Source: Scleroderma bovista (Eukaryota; Basidiomycota; Agaricomycetes; Boletales; Sclerodermataceae). Taken from it: a stretch of 64,000 nt of DNA. The translations under genes were made by a program, and so were the position numbers. Positions 12,182 through 23,940 of this stretch are shown here, piece by piece. Where the stretch lies: positions 1 through 64,000 of the forward strand of contig JAYMGJ010000285.1 of assembly GCA_037178675.1 (NCBI GenBank), written 5' to 3'. The notes beneath the pieces were generated by a model, which saw only the letters and a program-made list of their open reading frames with translations, ran no database searches and had not been told where the DNA came from. Every line of letters begins with the position of its first letter. The stretch's first letter is position 1.

Positions 12182-14092
12182 ATGGCTGCCCTCCGAGTTG
12201 ACGACATTCGCAGGCTATCTGACCTACACCCAAAGCCAGAGGGTATAGGATATCAGTATGGCACAGCAGGATTCAGGACTTCGTGCGTCCTTATGACGAC
12301 CGTGGGGTAGCACTGATCTGAATCTCATTTATCAGGGGCAAGATTCTGGACTCGGTGCTCATGAGAGTGGGGATTCTAGCAGCCTTGAGGAGTAAGAGAC
12401 TCGACGGAAAGACCATCGGTGTGATGGTCACTGCCTCTCACAACCCCGAGCCTGTAAGTGCTTTTTACACGCCGCAGGCACACATTCACGGACTACGTAG
12501 GATAATGGAGTCAAACTTGTTGATCCCCGCGGCGAGATGTTAGAATCATCCTGGGAATCGCACGCGACGGTGCTCGCAAACGCATCATCGACAGATGAAC
12601 TGATCTCTGCACTTCACGATCTGATCAAGACTGCAAAAATCGACCTATCGAAACCGGCTAGAGTCGTGTATGCTCGCGATACGCGTCCTTCGGGACCAGC
12701 ACTCGTGGCTGCCCTTGAGGATGGTTTAACAGCCATGGGCGCAGAAGCCAGGAACGCCGGGGTTATCACCACTCCCCTCCTTCATTATCTAGTTAGAGCA
12801 ATCAATACCAAGGGTACTAAGGATTCTTACGGGGATGACACCGAGGAAGGATATTATACCAAGCTCAGTGGTGCATTCAATAAACTCATCGTACGTGCAA
12901 GCATTTTCCTTTGTGTGCCATTGCATAACCCGAGTGATTGATAGGCCGGAAGGCCTCCGCTCTCCCCACTCGTGATTGACTGCGCGAACGGTGTTGGTGC
13001 GCCTGCAGCCAAAATGCTTAGTCGTTACCTTCAAAATTCTTTACCCATCGAATTGGAGAACACTGCGATCGATACCCCAGGAGCGCTCAATAACGCGTGT
13101 GGCGCTGATTTCGTCAAGGTCAACCAGAAGCTTCCACCCTCTCTCGTAAATGTGCTACAACCTGGCCAACGGGCGTGTAGCTTAGATGGTGACGCAGATC
13201 GCCTTATGTATTTCTATCTCGATGAACGCCGCCAATTCCACATGCTCGATGGAGACAAGATTACTACCCTTGTCGCCAGCTTCATCGTAGATCTGGTGAG
13301 AGCCGTCAGTCTGGAAGAAGAGCTGAGAGTGGGTGTCGTACAGACGGCGTACGCCAATGGAAGTTCGACAAAATACCTTTCCGCCGTACGTGGAATCTGG
13401 CGCGTGTCTGACAATTCGATGACACTCACCTATTCTGTAGAGACTACCTGTCAAATGCGTTCCGACGGGCGTGAAGCATTTGCACCATGCAGCCGAGCAG
13501 TATGATATCGGAGTATACTTTGAAGCAAATGGTCATGGGACTGTCCTGTTCTCCCAGCCAGCACAGGACTTGATTTTCTCCCACAAACCATCCACTCCTG
13601 CGCAGTCAACGGCATTGACACACCTGCAGAACATCATCAACGTCATCAATCAAACCGTCGGAGATGCTCTTTCTGACATGTTACTTGTCGAGGCAGTACT
13701 TGCTCACAAGTCTTATGGCGGGGCTGAATGGGATTCGTTGTATGCTGATCTGCCAAACAGATTGGCCAAGGTGGTGGTGTCGGACAGGAACGCTTTCAAG
13801 ACTGAAGATGCAGAACGTCGTTTGGTGACCCCCCTGGGATTACAAGCTAAGATCGATAAAGTGGTCAAGAAGTATGATGGGGGTCGGTCTTTTGTGCGGC
13901 CTAGTGGGACGGAGGATGTTGTCAGAGTTTATGCCGAGGCAGCTTTGAAGGGTCAGGCAGACGGTGAGATTGACATTGGTTCTTTGAACATCTCTGATAC
14001 GGTAGTCTACAGAGCTTGCATTCCGCGTAGCTGGATTGGTGTACGACGAGGCAGGAGGAGATCCAGCGCATCGACCCAAGGAGTTTTTGTAA
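12182..14092 (+). CDS. AGM1: Phosphoacetylglucosamine mutase
   Basis: Interconverts GlcNAc-6-phosphate and GlcNAc-1-phosphate on the route to UDP-GlcNAc, the precursor for chitin and N-glycans; cytosolic. I read join(12182..12282,12336..12453,12501..12890,12945..13385,13441..13963,14013..14092), 550 residues, the normal family length. The N-terminus carries QYGTAGFRTSG. The phosphoserine loop is VTASHNPEPDNG (Ser68), interrupted by an intron right after EP. The Mg site is DGDADR (284-289). The sugar-binding loop is EANGHG (about 378-383), and the phosphate-binding loop is RPSGTEDVVRVYAE (about 503). The final exon was placed by its GT-AG intron (13964-14012), which avoids an off-frame tail and gives a sensible C-terminus ending KEFL. 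All key residues are present. Confidence 0.96.
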
Positions 14093-14984
14093 CAGGATTT
14101 GGTGTGTCTATGGTTGTAAATGTGACTCTGTACTTGTAGCATTGAAAAACGATCAGACAATACACTGCACGTCGCGCAGTAAAACACCATATACTGTATT
14201 GGCACGCGACCATATGTTTGCTCAGAATTCTCAGAAGATAGATTTCACCCGACTAGATGTGTGGGCCGTTTTTCCTATGAGAACCGAGTGCCCCACCCAT
14301 CCTCCAACAACCCTATCAGATGTATGCGCGTTGATCCTACGACATTCATTGACGATGACGGAATATTTGGAGTGGTTTCTCGGGCCGCTGAAATGTGATG
14401 ACCACAGCTATACAGCGACACGAATTTGAACATTTAGATGCTCATCTGAAAAGTGCAAGTCATCCACTCCGGCACTCTCTGAATTCAAGAAACTGCTAGA
14501 CTGAATGGGAGCTGGCGCTAGCCACTGCATGGGGGTTGCTTTATCCTGCTCGGACCTCGATAGACGGGACTTTGAAGGACATCACACGCTAGTGTACTAA
14601 CTTCACCTTTCAATACACCAGAGCCCAGTGAATCCGTGGGGACGAGCACTAATGCTACAAAACGATGCAACACACCTATATTCATTGTGGGGAAGTTCCG
14701 TTAACGGAAGCGGAATGAATGGTTACCCCATCCGCGCGAGCCACTGCTGGGCAGAACAATCGTCCGTTGCGATAGATTTGGAACAAGTCAATTGGAGTGC
14801 CACGGGCGCATCAGGACATATGGGACTGCCTGACTCGATATATTTCGAGCATTCCCGACAGAGCGACCTCGATAGACTCTAGTAAGCCTAGCCTGAATGT
14901 GAGCCGGAGTGCTGGTGATGAGCCTGAAGTTGGTGAATTGTGAGAGGCCAACTGGAGAGCGCCTGGTGTATTTTGCGCGCAGAT
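14093..14984. other. Intergenic, no gene seen
   Basis: About 0.9 kb with no supported ORF. It may include the worn 3' end of the neighbouring HET-domain fossil on the minus strand, but I could not align any motif. Confidence 0.4.
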
Positions 14985-15612
14985 CTAGGGACGAAAATCT
15001 TTCAAATGCTTAGTGTGCGAAGTTCGAGACCTGTTGACATTGGCTGAGAGGAAGTTTAGTATGGGGTGATGGTGGCCGCCGCCAACGGCTGCCCCACTCA
15101 ATCCAGGATCGATGTGTCGTCCGACTTTGAGATTATCTCTGCGAGCAGACGCCCGAAGGGATTCTCCGCAAACTCCATATAGGACAGGTATGTGGAGACT
15201 GAATATTCCTAGAAGCGTCTTCTGACCCAGTAGCACGACGTGTAGATGTCCATTGGAGCTCGATCGTACTGCGGTGCATTTATCCACACTTCGATGGGAA
15301 TGAGTGAGATGTTCTAATACAATTCCTGTCGCTCGTTCCAATTCATCGAGGATGATGCTGCTCTCCTTGTGATTTGAGGACGACTGTCCTTGTAGAGCAA
15401 CCAGTCTCGTGTGGACAACATAGTACGGGGCGCAAACGGCTCCTGGAGGGTCCAGTTACGTTTAAACCACTCACTATTGGACAGCGCACCAGAGTCTGAG
15501 ACATCCGCAAGATGGACCAAAGTGAAGGCCGACCGTCAGCACCGTGAAAACATGGTTACTGTCACCTTCCGCACTGCTCTCCTTGTCAATGCAGCACGTC
15601 TCACTCCAACCC
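14985..15612 (-). pseudogene. Decayed HET-domain gene fragment
   Basis: On the minus strand, pieces of the fungal HET (heterokaryon incompatibility) domain appear in the right order but in different frames. First is a TCCIDKESSAE block (about 15583-15608), matching the usual DTCCIDK motif. Next is ADVSDSG...EWFKRNWTLQE.APR (about 15400-15520), matching the WFxRGWTLQELLAP motif. Last are ERATGI and LLGIFSLHIPVLYG (about 15150-15341), matching the LFGIFxxxxPxLYGE block. At least two frame changes and several stops separate them, so this cannot be expressed as a HET protein. HET proteins act in non-self recognition; this one is a fossil. Confidence 0.72.
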
Positions 15613-15991
15613 CTACAAGTACTCATGTTGACAGGAAAGACTGCAATTCCGAGAGGTCATCTGTGGAATCTAGGTCATAGATAGCTCACCCTTGTATATC
15701 ACGTAACAATGGCTCAAATCTTCCCCATTGGTGGGACAGTGCGACATATGGAAAATAGGCAGACACTACTGCGTGGATATGACCGGTTTGGGGGAGGGTG
15801 CCTAGTTCTGAGGCTGGTAACAACAACTTGTTCTGGGTCTCGGTCACGTAATGCACCAGTGTGAGTGTACAGCAGGCAAGGATGATAGTCCTTCAGGACC
15901 TCAAAAACAACGTCTGCAATCAGAGGTTTGATCTGAGGGCGAGTGGTGGGGACAGTGGGGAATGCCGATCGAGGAGTTGAGCCTTTGATTC

Positions 15992-16474
15992 TCAGTTGTC
16001 GATAATTTGTGAAACTGTCAAATAAAGACTCAGCATGGTCAGGTGCCCTGGGGGACGGAGGTCCAGCCCGGCTTGTTCAAACTTGATATCGTGCAAGTTA
16101 GTGATCGTCGCTAGTTTGGCAACCCGGTCAGATAGACAGCATGCAAGATCATGCAGATAGAATGCACAGGCTGGACTTCCAATGGAATACCTAATAGTTT
16201 CATCCAAATCAGCGATGGCATCACGTTGGAATCTGCGCCGAAAGGAAGTCGCAAGAGTAGTAAGAGACATGATGTATCGGAATGCCCAGAGAAACAGAAC
16301 CAGTGTCAATGAAACTTGTGCAAGACCTACGATCTCATCCACAATTATGTGTAGCCACATTTCTTCAACCACGTCCTCATGATTATGGAAAGCTAGGGAT
16401 CTGGTTGGTAGATGGTGCAACCGGTTGAAAATGACATGAATTCTCAACCGAAGGTACGGTAGAATACTAGGCAA
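15992..16474 (-). pseudogene. Fragment of TPR-repeat (CHAT-type) protein
   Basis: An open minus-strand stretch contains DLDETIRYSIGSPACAF then CLSDRVAKLATITNLHDIKFEQAGLDLRPPGH in pieces. These match the Agaricomycete TPR repeats of the form DLDEAI..h..AL.LRPPGH..R..L..L...L..RFEQ, often found upstream of CHAT protease domains. Only about two degenerate repeat units remain and no CHAT domain is seen, so I treat it as a relic. It lies upstream (in minus orientation) of the HET fossil; whether both come from one ancestral gene is unclear. Confidence 0.5.
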
Positions 16475-16749
16475 TGTTAAGTGTCATCGTAGTCTTGTGC
16501 ATCCCTTTCGCAAAGTTAAACACCCTACGTAGCACATGGAGCCATACTCACTTGCTGAAACAAGCCTAATGGGTAATTGTGCACCCTTCAGCGGGCGGAT
16601 GTGACAACTGCGTATTTTCATATTCTGTGGGCACCGTTTTCAAGCCATTGGTTGGAGAGGTCGCTGGACAGAGTTGTGCACGTCACAAACTCGAATTCAA
16701 AACTGGATATGATACGTTCTGCACGTGACTCGCCGCCCTTCCTCCCAAC

Positions 16750-18492
16750 ATGTCCTTTGGCAACTTTGGCAGGTCAGACTCGGTCAATTGATACACTCGC
16801 ATCGATCTGACGCGATGACAGCACGGCATTTGGTGCGACGACCACAGGAGCACCCGCAAGCACGTCCATCTTTGGCCAGACAGCGGGGTCGAAGCCAGCA
16901 GGCTCGCTCTTTGGCGGCACCCAGCCATCTGGCACGTCAACGTTTGCTAGCTTTGGAACGCAACCTCAGCAGCCATCTCAGGGCCAAACGGCTTTCGGTG
17001 GGGGTCAGCAGCAGTCAACAACGTCGCCCTTTGGACAACCTGCAGGTGGCGCAGCGCAGACCGCACCTGGAACGTCTTTGTTCGGAGGCACAACGCAGCA
17101 GCAACCTCAGAGAACGACAGGGACGTCTTTTTTCGGTGGTACCACTCAACAGTCGCTCCAGGGAACCACCGGGTCATCTGCGTTTGGTACTACACAGCAA
17201 CAGCCTCAGGGCGCGACAGGGGCGTCGTTATTTGGTAGCATGGCACAGCCTAGTGCACCTACTCAGCCAGCAACTGGATTATTCGGTACACAGACACAGC
17301 AGCAGCAGCCGGTCCAGGGCACCGGTTTTTTTGGGAGCACCCCACAGCCGCAGCCTACGCAGCCAACTTTGGGTACCACTTTTAGTCCAGCAGGATCGTC
17401 ACTTTTGGGTGTACAACAGTCGTGGGTTATTCTCGCTATTTCGTTTGTTTATTTATTGATCTTTTATTGGTTGTGTACGCGCACATAGCATGAGGTCAGG
17501 CCTTTTAGAGCAGTGAGAAGCGTTATTGACAGGTGCCATCAGCATCTCCCCTGTGCAAGTCACTGGGCCTGTACTATTCTCGAGATCTACAAAGTTCAAT
17601 GACCTGCCCGACGACGTGAAGAAAAAGTTTGAAGCGCTCGAGTGAGCAGACCAGTAGAACTTGGCTGGATACTTTTCAACTTTATACAGCGCACACATCC
17701 AGGGTCGCATACAAATCAGTAACGAACTCAAACAACGAAAACTCGGCCAAGAAGCAACCAAAGGTCAAGAACTCATTCGTGAATTGCACAAAGTTAGACG
17801 ACCGCATTATAATCTATATATGCTTCTGATTATGTGGTTATTCAGGAACTGCTGAGCGTTGCATCGGTCATACAAGCAGATGCCCAATTTATCAGAGACC
17901 TTAAAACAAAAACCGAGCAAGCTATCCAAGATACCATCGTCGCAACACGTATTATAGATGGTTTCAAGAACCCACAACAGCATGGTGCCTATCTGAAGAA
18001 CTACGCTTCATTCCCACTTGAGTGAGTGGTCTGTTGGACCGACTGCACAATATTTATCAGATGTCAGGTTTTTTATCCGTGTAACCAAGGAAATGCAGGA
18101 ACGTTTTCAATGGTGTAAGAATACGATCGAGGTATTGACCCGTCACGCTGTTCCCTTGCTTAACACTCATGTTTCTCAGCAAATCGAGCGAAAGCTGTCT
18201 TCGACGGTTGCTCAACAGCAAAGTACCCCACAAGGTTTGCATATGATGTCGATCTTGCCGAGTGGTCGACTAAGCATCCATTGCAGGTATTGCGTCCACG
18301 CTGCAGGCCCAACACGCTGTCTCTGTATCTCTCGCAGCGAAGACTGCTGCAATGGATGGCGAGTTGCAAAAATTGAAGTCCTTGTACACGCAGCTCTGGC
18401 GGACGAAGACGGGGAGCATGAGAGATCCATTCAACGACCTTGATCGAGGCACGGGTGGTGACTTCGGGATGGGATCTTTACAGGTGAAATAG
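16750..18492 (+). CDS. NUP49: FG-repeat nucleoporin NUP49 (NUP58/45 family)
   Basis: Component of the central channel (Nsp1-Nup49-Nup57) of the nuclear pore. I read join(16750..16772,16822..17421,17543..17641,17690..17792,17846..18021,18068..18131,18180..18234,18287..18492), 441 residues. Residues 1 to about 205 are an FG domain rich in Gln/Thr with repeated LFG, FFG and AFG motifs (SLFGG, SFFGG, GLFGT). The rest is the conserved coiled-coil part: TKFNDLPDDVKKKFEALDA, then IQGRIQISNELKQRKLG, then FKNPQQHGAYLKNYASFPLE, then QIERKLSST and LYTQLWRTKTGS, ending GSLQVK. Exon 1 is only 23 nt. Every junction is GT-AG and in phase. A broken copy of exons 4-8 lies at 21.1-21.9 kb. Confidence 0.95.
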
Positions 18493-19813
18493 CTGCTTGT
18501 ATACTTCCCTTACGACATCAATGAGCCTCTCCTTGGGGCAACCATCCTTTCACGTGGAAAATAGGAATAAGTGCATGGAATCCATTGTCAAAGTTTCTGC
18601 ACGACACATCACCCGAGGAAGAAAAAGTAGCAACTAATAGACCAATAATATTAAGTGAGGTCAATGACCTCTCCGGATATGATAGGACGCTTCTCAGAGA
18701 CGTCATGTTCCTTCTTGATGCGTTTGATATTGGGTCCTTCGGTTTTACCGTCAAGTACTTGATCCCGCAGACGTTTTAATTCATTCTACCTCAATCTGTC
18801 ATCCTGCACCAACATCAACAAGATCATACATACCTCTAATAACTGTATCCTTCCTAGCACCGCTGTGTCATGCTCAGGCGTAGCATCCTTTTGAGAGATG
18901 TCTTCATGTCGTGGTACGATGCCATTTGCTTGCAGGATTGCTACTAACAGGTTAAGAGTATGTCCTCATTAAACAGAAGACAAAGCCTTATGCACCAATG
19001 GGTCTGTATTTGAAAGTGAATATAATGGGTGGACTGTTGTTGGGTGTGAAGTGGCATACCACTCGACGTTGGACGATGCGTTGTTGTCCGAAGCTATGAG
19101 GACTACTGTAAGAGGAAGTGAAATGAATAAGATGGCGCTTCTTACCCAACGCAGTGACTGGATAATTTCTTCACCATTCTCTCGTGTTTCTTCTCCGTGT
19201 GGCTCAACAGGTTTGGCATTTCTTCCATGTCAAGCTGGCGGCGGCCAGCCGCTCCATGTCGAATTTTCACTGATATTTCACCTAAATGCTTTGAAACAGG
19301 GAGTCCCAACAGTGCCTCGTCATCTTGTTATCTAGTTGAGATAGGAGAACCGTGGCAAAGAAGCAAGCGTACCACTCAGCTGAAGGTTTGAGAATACGAA
19401 ATCGCGCTCCATAGTTCCATGCCATATCGACGATTTATGAGCGGTGTCATTCTGTCCAAGGTACCCACGCCTTATGATTTTGCCCCTACAAGGCGTCCCA
19501 TCAAGCATCACTGTACCCTTACTATCAATGAGACGCGTCTGGGCATGCCACTTCCACTGCACCGCGAATTTCTTGAAAGAAGTCAGTACTTCAAGTGCAT
19601 TGGCGCTCAATAACGGCGCATATACCTTGCCAACCTCAGAAGCCACCCAGCATGTCGCCTGGGTTCCAGTGGCGTCCACGGTGACCTCATACTCTTCTAA
19701 CTCCTTGTCGTCAACAAAGATGTTTGCAGAATATTCCCCGACACGCATCACCTTCAGTGCTTAAGCGCTTATGAAGGGAGAAGCAATCTTGTCAATGGCA
19801 CTCGAGAAAGGAG
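17640..19813. repeat. Segmental duplication, copy A
   Basis: This segment (NUP49 from its third intron onward, the 158-nt convergent spacer and the whole DUF7918-type gene) is repeated in the same orientation at about 21125-23275. Similarity starts near the GTGAGC/GTGAAC donor after NUP49 exon 3. It ends about 65 nt upstream of the DUF7918 start codon. Intron sequences match as well as exons, so the copy was made from DNA, not from mRNA. Confidence 0.9.
18651..19748 (-). CDS. DUF7918-type protein, copy A
   Basis: A basidiomycete-restricted family of unknown function. I read complement(join(18651..18785,18834..18943,18996..19093,19146..19323,19373..19748)), 298 residues. The N-terminal domain begins MRVGEYSANIFVDDKELEEY and contains the family-typical TCWVASEVGK and VMLDGTPCRGK blocks. 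Then come SDDEALLGLPVSKHLGEI and the FTFKYRPI block. The C-terminus is a short coiled coil plus basic segment ending SGEVIDLT. An in-frame TAA lies upstream of the ATG, so the start is fixed. For exon 3 I use the TCATAG acceptor shared with copy B, which gives the expected VGFGQQR; an alternative acceptor 12 nt upstream also keeps frame. The gene converges on NUP49. Confidence 0.85.
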
Positions 19814-21124
19814 ACTCCAAGTCGAAATGAAATGAAGTCGTCTTGCTGATAGGCTACATAATCACATGGGAAGCGCATAGGATTATGTAAATGCCCACCT
19901 CAACCTTTCCCACGGTCAACCAGCCATGCTTTTCCTCTAGCGCAAGAAAAGTGTGTACAACTGGCGAAGTGTAATACTATACTAATCCACTGAGTCGCGG
20001 CACTCATTTCCTGACTGTTCGATTTGGCGCACCGCTCGCGAATTTCTAGCCATTGTCACACCAAGTCCGGTGGACTTAAAGTTCTACGGGTGATTTATTT
20101 CAGGACGGCAGGTACTAATCGTGTGTTTTCTGGACAGACGATTCCTGTAAGTACCGCAACCATACCTCCTATGCATTTCTTATTCTGTTTGATAGGCGTC
20201 ATGGCAGGTCTCTGCACATCCAGCAACATTGTGCATGATATGTATATCTGAAGTATCAACTACATCGTACCCCTCTCCGGTTCAGGTATATGTCGACCCT
20301 AGAAGTACGCTGAGTAGCCACTATGCTTACAATAAACCATCCGAAGGTACAATTGGTGTTATAGGATCGGGGCCAAGACCTACTAGTAAGTTCTGTGTCA
20401 GTACATCTTGCCATACGAGCTTGTGCAGATGTTCCGCGGAGGAATCAAAGGCTGTTCAACAAGATGTGCATTAAATAGAACACAGTGATATGTACTAAAG
20501 GTGCCACCCCGAAGGCTAGTGTTGCATCATAGCGGAAGATACTAAAGACTTTTGACAGATACAGAAACATGATTCAGATCTGTATGCTATATAGACTGGA
20601 GAGAAACAGACAGCAACGCTTGGAAGATCTGAACAGAACACCTCTCACCTTGTGGATCACTCATAGCACCTACCAACACTTCGCATTCGGCGACGTTCAC
20701 TGTATTATCGATGCGTCCAACAATGGCACGAGAAGACAGGATCCTTTTATACACCATATCATAGTACGTGTCCTTCAACATCAGTGCGTTAAATGGTTGC
20801 TCCAGCTCTACCATCATCCTGCATGCAACTTCCTCATCAAGCTTCTCGTCCTTGAAGTCCTCCAAAAATCTGTGCTTCCAGAGCCGAACAAGGATTTATG
20901 GCAGGTTACCCTTGTTACCCTTGGTGTCGTATGTCAGCTCCTCCGACGATGTGATATCGAGTGGCTTGAGACCAGTTGCCAGAATTTCATACATGTATTC
21001 AGTGCGATATTTCTGTTTTCAGTTCGAGTGACTGAATGCGATAGACGATGCACGGCAGCACAAGGCGGGCTGAAGGAATACCAGAGATCCCGTCACGATC
21101 TTGACTGAGGCCAGGCTCGCTGCT
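19814..21124. other. Spacer between duplication copies with gene fragments
   Basis: No intact gene. On the minus strand, 20587-20865 is open for 92 codons with normal protein-like composition (MEDFKDEKLDEEVACRMMVE...). A second open piece (EYMYEILATGLKPLDIT, about 20925-21010) lies just upstream on that strand, so a decayed minus-strand gene of unknown family is likely. On the plus strand at about 20060-20400, short exon-like pieces (VYVDPRSTLSSHYAYNKP, GTIGVIGSGPRP) are separated by intron-like GT..AG spans. I do not recognise either. Confidence 0.4.
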
Positions 21125-21942
21125 TTGAGAGTGAACCAGTAGAACTTGGTTGGATACTTTTCAACTTTACACAGCGCACACATCCAGGCTCGCATGCATA
21201 CAGATCAGCAGCGAGCTCGAACAACGAAAACGGAGCCAAGGAGCTACAAATGGTCAAGAACTCATTCGCAAAGTGCACAAGGTTAGACGACCGCATTGTG
21301 ATCTGTATATGCTTTTGATTATGTGTTTATTCAGGAATTGCTGAGCGTTGCATCAGTCATACAAGCAGATGCCCAGTTTATTAGAGACCTTAAACCAAAA
21401 CCGAGCAAGTTGTCCAAGATACCATCGTCGCAACATGTATTATAGACAGTTTCAAGAATCCACAACAACATGGTACTTACATATCCGAAGAACTACGCGT
21501 CATTCCCGCTTCGCTATGTTTGACTGACTGCACAATATTCATCAGGCGTCAAGTTTTTTATCCGTGTAATCAAGGAATTGCTGGGACGTTATCAAGGTGT
21601 GAAAATACGACCGAAGTATTGATCTATCTCTCTGTTCCCTTGTTTTACGCTCATGTTTCTCAGAGCGAAAGCTGTCTTCGACGGTTGCTCCGAAACAGCA
21701 AAGTACCCCGCAAGGTTTGCACACGAAGTTGATCTTGCCGGGTGGTCGACTAAGCATCCATTGCATCTATGCTACAGGCCCAGCACGCTGTCTTTGTATC
21801 TCTCACAGCAAAGACTGCTGCAGTGGACCAAAGATTGAAGTCCTTGTACACGCAGCTCTGGCGGACGAAGACGGGGACATTCAACGACCTTGATCGAGGC
21901 ACGGGTGGTGACTTCGGGATGGGGTCTTTACAGGTGAAATAG
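21125..21942 (+). pseudogene. NUP49 pseudogene (3' part only)
   Basis: A diverged duplicate of NUP49 exons 4-8 with their introns, lacking exons 1-3 and therefore the start and the FG domain. A GCAT insertion in the IQGRIQISNEL segment and a one-base deletion in the DLKTKTEQ segment destroy the frame. The exon-6/7 donor and acceptor regions have also changed. The final LQVK-stop (21931-21942) is retained. It must be silent as a nucleoporin and has accumulated changes more freely than the adjacent DUF7918 copy. Confidence 0.9.
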
Positions 21943-22103
21943 TCATGCCTGTGTACTTCCCTTATGACAACGATGAGTCTCTCCCGCCTGAGGCAACCAT
22001 CCATTCACGTGCAAAATGGAAATTACTGCATGGGATCCATTGTCAATTTTCTGCGCGACACACATCACCCGAATGATTTTACATAAAACGTAGAGTAAGG
22101 TGA

Positions 22104-23215
22104 TTAAGTGAGGTCAATGACCTCTCCGGATATAATAGGACGCTTCTCAGAGACGTCATGTTCCTTCTTGATGCGTTTGGCCTTGGGTCCTTTGGTTGTA
22201 TCGTCAGGTGCTTCAAGATCCCGCAGACGTTTGAGTTCATTCTACATCAATTTGTCATCCTGCACCTACATCGACGACAAAATTATACATACCTCTAATA
22301 AACGTATCTTTTCTTGCACATTTGTTGAATCGTTTTCAGACATAGCACCCTTTGTGGGGACATCTTCATGTCGTGGTACGATGCCATTTGCTTGCAGGAT
22401 TGCTACTAGCAGGTTAGAAATATGTCGCCATTAACAGAAGACAAAGGCTTACGCACCGATGGGTCTGTATTTGAAGGTGAATATAATGGGTGGACTGTTG
22501 ATGGGCACGAAGTCGCATACCACTTGACGTTGGATGGTCCGTTGTTGCCCAAAGCTATGAGGAGTACAGTAAGAGGGAGTGTAATGAATCAGATGGTGCT
22601 AATTGGTCTTACCCGATGCAATGACTAGATAATTTCTTCGCCATTCTCTCGTGTTTCTTATCTGAGTGGCTCAACAGACTTGGCATTTCTGACATGTCAT
22701 ATCGGGGGGGTCCTGCTGTTCCATGTAGAATGTTCACCGATATTTCACCCAACTGGTTCGAAATAGGACGTCCCAATAGTGCCTCGTCATCTTGTTATCT
22801 AGCTGAGAGAGGAGAACCGTGGAAAAGAAGCAGGCGTACCACTCAGCTGAAGGTTTGAGAATATGAAATCGCGCTCCATCGTTCCACGCGATATCGACGA
22901 CATATGAACGATGTCGCCCTGTCCAAGGTGTCCACGCTTTATGACTTTGCCCCCACAAGGCGTCCCATCAAGCATCACTCCACCACTGCTTTCAATGAGA
23001 CGCGTCTGGGCGTGACACTTCCACTGCACAGTGAATTTCTTGAAAGAAGTCAGTACTTCAGGTGCATTTGCGCTAAACAAGGGCGCATATACCTTGCCAA
23101 TCTCAGAAGCCACCCAGCATGTCGCCTGGGTTCCAGTGGCATCCACGGTGACCTCGTACTCTTCTAACTCCTTGCCGTCAACAAGGATGCTTGCAGTGTA
23201 TTCCCAGACGCGCAT
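22104..23215 (-). CDS. DUF7918-type protein, copy B
   Basis: Paralogue of the gene at 18651-19748. I read complement(join(22104..22241,22293..22405,22457..22554,22613..22790,22840..23215)), 300 residues, all junctions GT-AG and in phase. It keeps MRVWEYTASILVDGKELEEY, TCWVASEIGK, VMLDGTPCGGK, DDEALLGRPISNQLGEI, FTFKYRPI and the SGEVIDLT terminus. There are no stops or frameshifts. One of the two possible exon-3 acceptors (CAG in copy A) is CTG here, but the TCATAG acceptor 12 nt downstream keeps frame. Substitutions are spread along the protein, with a small in-frame length change in exon 4, a one-codon length difference in exon 5 and a variable coiled coil, so the gene appears still constrained. 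Function unknown. Confidence 0.82.
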
Positions 23216-23275
23216 CGACTTCAGTGATTATGAAGGGAGAAACAACCTTGTCAATGGCACGCGAGAAGGGAGAAT

Positions 23276-23940
23276 CGTCTTTGCCACAAGGGTGTGCAAC
23301 TATGTATTCGTATTACGTCACGCGTCACCGCGTCACCAAGTTGGATTGGTTTTGGGTTTGACGCGGCTCACTTGGAGGCCACTAGGGAGTGGATTCTATT
23401 CGCAGATGGAACGATGGATGGAGGCATCCAGGACAATGGAAAGGGGTGGGCAATAACTATAAATAGTAATTTCCAGTTCCCAATTAGTAGAACATTCACT
23501 TTGCGGCTTGGCTAAACTCGAGCCGTATTTCCTGCAACACGATATTGAAGGTATGAAATTCTAGCCCAAGGTTCTTGCTGAAGGAAGCTGGTTGCATTGG
23601 GCCACATGATGTCCATAACCCTAACCCCTAATACATCAACAGCGAAATGGAAATTGCTCTTTCTAAAGAAGCATTTCTGAAAGAGGGCATAGAAAAAAAT
23701 ACCCAGGGTTGCTGCCCGGAATAATATTATTTAGTGGTCTCTAAGTGAGCAGCACCATGGCATGATAGTAGGACATAATCGCACTCTCGGAGCAGCGGCC
23801 TGGAACTGAGGCACGCTCTGAGATCTGAAAGGGTTGTCTATGGGAGACCAATTCTTCAGTGATCCCCTGAACCTGAAACCCTGCCACTGGCAGCGCCTCG
23901 ATCTGTCTATTAGTTACTTGGTCGATTCTATTCCAGCAAT
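23276..23940. other. Intergenic, no gene seen
   Basis: About 0.66 kb with no supported gene; it must hold the promoter of the downstream plus-strand gene. A short AACCCTAACCCCTAA run (about 23616-23632) resembles telomere repeat by chance. Confidence 0.5.

Larger units (their letters stand above)
21125..23275. repeat. Segmental duplication, copy B
   Basis: Second copy of the NUP49 3' end / DUF7918 block, same orientation, about 1.3 kb beyond copy A. Exon, intron and spacer order is preserved. Divergence is visible throughout, with small indels in the noncoding and pseudogene parts. Confidence 0.9.

Noticed and set aside
23616..23632. Telomere-like AACCCTAACCCCTAA
   Set aside because: Only about two imperfect units inside ordinary intergenic sequence; not evidence of a chromosome end or fusion.
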